DNA of 14,990 nucleotides. Source: Candidatus Hydrogenedentota bacterium. Its GTDB lineage: Bacteria; Hydrogenedentota; Hydrogenedentia; Hydrogenedentales; CAITNO01. Shown here piece by piece: positions 13,135 through 14,990 of this stretch. The notes under the pieces are model-generated. The model had not been told where the DNA came from. It made no database searches and worked only from the letters and a program-made list of their open reading frames with translations. Made by a program: the position numbers and the translations under genes. Position 1 is the first letter of the stretch, and the number at the start of each line of letters is the position of its first letter. The stretch lies in the NCBI GenBank assembly GCA_022710255.1, contig JAKLHG010000027.1:1-14990 (forward strand), in the 5' to 3' direction.

Positions 13135-14990
13135 TCAGTCCACGGGACCTGGCCGAGTAATTTCCGGCGCGGTTTGCAGGCGCGGGCGCAGGGCCAGCCA
13201 GTCGATGCCCTGGAAGTCGGGATCGGGCATCTGCCGGATTTCCTCCTCGCCGAGGTAGGGCGTCATGGCATCCACCCAGGCGATGAGGCGCAGGCGCTCG
13301 ACTTCGTCCACCTTGACGTTGTAGTGGTTGCCGCTTGAGGCGAGTTCTACCAGGCGGCTCTTGTAGGACAGGGCCGTCATGGGTTCGGGCGTGGTGTAGG
13401 CGGCGGGGTCGCGCGTATCGTAACCTTCCACCATGAGTTGGCCCGCGATGCCGAAGCCGGGCGGCGGAGTTTCGGGTGGCTGGTAGGGCGCGCCCCAGGA
13501 CGGCTGGCCGATAATGGTCAGGTACGGCTCGGTAAAGGTGTTCGCGCCGGGGCGCTCGGTGGTATCGAAGACCTCCCGGGCTTCCCCGTCGCCTTCGTGG
13601 CAGGAGGCGCAGTGCTTGTCCAGGATGGGGCGGACATACCGGGTCCAGCTGATGGTGTCGGCGGGCCAGGGCGGCGGCGTTATGGCGCTCGGCGTGCGCG
13701 CGAGGGCGGCGCCGCGAAATTCACTTTCCGGGGAGCGGCTGTGCAATTCGTGGCAGCCGAGGCAGCCCCGGCTTTCGCCGGGCATGACATTGACGAAGCT
13801 GCGCATGGTCTGCAGGGCGCGCTGCTCCTCGTCGAGCAGCTGAAAATGAAGGGGAATGCCGGAAGGCGCCTCGAAACTGACCGAGCCGTCCGCTTCGATG
13901 GGCACGGTGCCGATAACACGCTTGACGCCCTCGGACTGGACGGCGGAAACGACCGGCCCCGTCGAAATATAAGGCCGCCGGTACCAGTAAGTGTACGTCT
14001 TGTGGTCTATGTTGAGAATACGCAGGTATCGCGCCTTGCCGCGCAGCACTTCCGGAGCGTTCTGGTAGACGTTGGTACTGTAAATGACGCCCGGACCGGG
14101 CGCGTTCCGCGCTTCCGCCGTGGGCAACTGAGCGCGATCAGCAATGACCGGCGGCGCCGTGCGCGGTTTCAGCGGCATGGCGTGCAGGATATGGTTGTCG
14201 CCTTCATAAATGAGCTCGCGGTTGCCGTCCACGTCCATAAGATACAGGACGAATTTGCCCGCGCGGTCGGCCGAGACGATGAAATCCTGTTCGCTCAGCG
14301 GATAGGGAGAATAGAAGCCCTCGTACTTGCCGTACGGATGATAGTCGAAGGATTCCACGGGGTCCACTGGCCCGTTGCCGCATTCGGGCCATTCCACATC
14401 GGCGGTGACCTTGGTGAGACCGTCGGGAAAATTGAGGCCTTTGTCCGGGTCAATGATACCCACGGAACCGTGGAACCAGTTGTGGTGGGCGCTGCCGGTA
14501 AACATGACGCGCCGGCTTCCGGGGATGGCGCGAGCGTCCTTGAGCAGGTCGGGCCACACGCTCTGGTTGCCCCAGAAGGTGTTGGATTGGGCGCCGTCCG
14601 GGTTGACGGTCCACAGACTTTGCGCGCGCCAGAGCGGCTTGTCCGTGTATTCCCAGCGCGTGTAAATGACGCGGCCATCGTTCATGACCGAAGGCAGGTA
14701 ATCCGGCTCGTTGTTGGCGGAAATCAGGTAGATATTGCGTCCGTCACGATTGCACCGGGCGAGAACATACGCATTGGTGGGCGGCATGCAGCGGACATAG
14801 GTGTTGCCCCGGGTCGTCGAAAAGAGAACTTGGTTTTCATCGGGCAGATAAATGGGATCAAAGTCATCGTAAGGACCGTCGGTAAGCTGCGTCAATCCGG
14901 AACCGTCCGTGTTGATCTCATAGAGGTGGAAGGATTTCTCGTTATGGGGTTTAAAGCAGAACAGCACTTTTTGCGCGTCCCAGGAAACAT
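13135..14990 (-). CDS. TolB-like propeller protein with two c-type haem motifs, related to hydrazine synthase alpha-subunit family (5' truncated)
   Basis: The frame stays open to the right edge, so the start lies outside the window; 617 codons are visible. The N-terminal half has TolB/WD40-like propeller blades (INTDGSGLTQLTDGPYDDFD; FIVSADRAGKFVLYLMDVDG). Two covalent haem-binding motifs follow: CLGCH (13750-13764) and CASCH (13597-13611), the latter in RPILDKHCASCHEGDG, typical of planctomycete-type cytochrome domains. A propeller before CxxCH motifs resembles the middle and C-terminal parts of the hydrazine synthase alpha subunit. Many relatives occur in bacteria without anammox, so hydrazine synthesis is not implied. 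The haems place the protein in the periplasm or outside the cell, probably in electron transfer or redox catalysis. The gene converges on the propeller gene and is GC-richer: 46 of 60 bases in 13441-13500 against 31 of 60 in 12241-12300. Confidence 0.75.
   Translation of the reverse strand, partial: VSWDAQKVLFCFKPHNEKSFHLYEINTDGSGLTQLTDGPYDDFDPIYLPDENQVLFSTTRGNTYVRCMPPTNAYVLARCNRDGRNIYLISANNEPDYLPSVMNDGRVIYTRWEYTDKPLWRAQSLWTVNPDGAQSNTFWGNQSVWPDLLKDARAIPGSRRVMFTGSAHHNWFHGSVGIIDPDKGLNFPDGLTKVTADVEWPECGNGPVDPVESFDYHPYGKYEGFYSPYPLSEQDFIVSADRAGKFVLYLMDVDGNRELIYEGDNHILHAMPLKPRTAPPVIADRAQLPTAEARNAPGPGVIYSTNVYQNAPEVLRGKARYLRILNIDHKTYTYWYRRPYISTGPVVSAVQSEGVKRVIGTVPIEADGSVSFEAPSGIPLHFQLLDEEQRALQTMRSFVNVMPGESRGCLGCHELHSRSPESEFRGAALARTPSAITPPPWPADTISWTRYVRPILDKHCASCHEGDGEAREVFDTTERPGANTFTEPYLTIIGQPSWGAPYQPPETPPPGFGIAGQLMVEGYDTRDPAAYTTPEPMTALSYKSRLVELASSGNHYNVKVDEVERLRLIAWVDAMTPYLGEEEIRQMPDPDFQGIDWLALRPRLQTAPEITRPGPVD

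Overview
The window looks like a chromosomal segment from a Gram-negative, probably uncultured bacterium. It carries recA, an AsmA-type envelope protein, several genes with export signals, and a protein combining a TolB-like propeller with two CxxCH haem motifs. That last architecture resembles the hydrazine synthase alpha-subunit family, which is expanded in Planctomycetes, Lentisphaerae and Hydrogenedentes. A PVC-type or Hydrogenedentes-type host is an inference from gene content. No marker gene here settles it.

Layout. At 1-165 (minus) lies the N-terminus of a metallo-beta-lactamase-fold protein, divergent from recA (322-1365, plus). recA is followed after one base by an AsmA-like gene (1367-4456, plus). 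An acyl-CoA synthetase/AMP ligase (4484-6013, minus) converges on it. Next comes a secreted two-domain protein (6237-8033, minus) that fuses a nitrilase-type carbon-nitrogen hydrolase to a 2-keto-4-pentenoate hydratase-like domain. It is divergent from an exported sulfatase/alkaline-phosphatase-superfamily enzyme (8216-9781, plus). Downstream on the plus strand are an internally duplicated membrane protein (9812-10597, apparently carrying two compensating frameshifts) and a secreted beta-propeller protein (10780-12936). The right edge (13135-14990, minus) holds the propeller/dihaem protein, which runs out of the window and is markedly GC-richer than its neighbours.

How the parts may work together. 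recA and the AsmA-like gene are probably co-transcribed. The 8034-8215 intergenic segment carries two good divergent promoter candidates, with an inverted repeat overlapping the -10 element of the leftward one, so the hydrolase/hydratase fusion and the sulfatase operon may be regulated together. The sulfatase, membrane protein and propeller genes share strand, and the latter two share a GGAAAGG ribosome-binding site, so they may form an envelope-associated unit of unknown function. No tRNA, rRNA, CRISPR array, insertion sequence or phage gene was seen.

Most notable observations: the exported nitrilase-hydratase fusion; the tandemly duplicated membrane protein whose repeat structure reveals hidden frameshifts; 9-bp-period repeats in two intergenic regions; the lack of a canonical sulfatase Cys/Ser-x-Pro-x-Arg motif; a G9 tract in the AsmA-like gene; and a probably leaderless start for the metallo-beta-lactamase gene.
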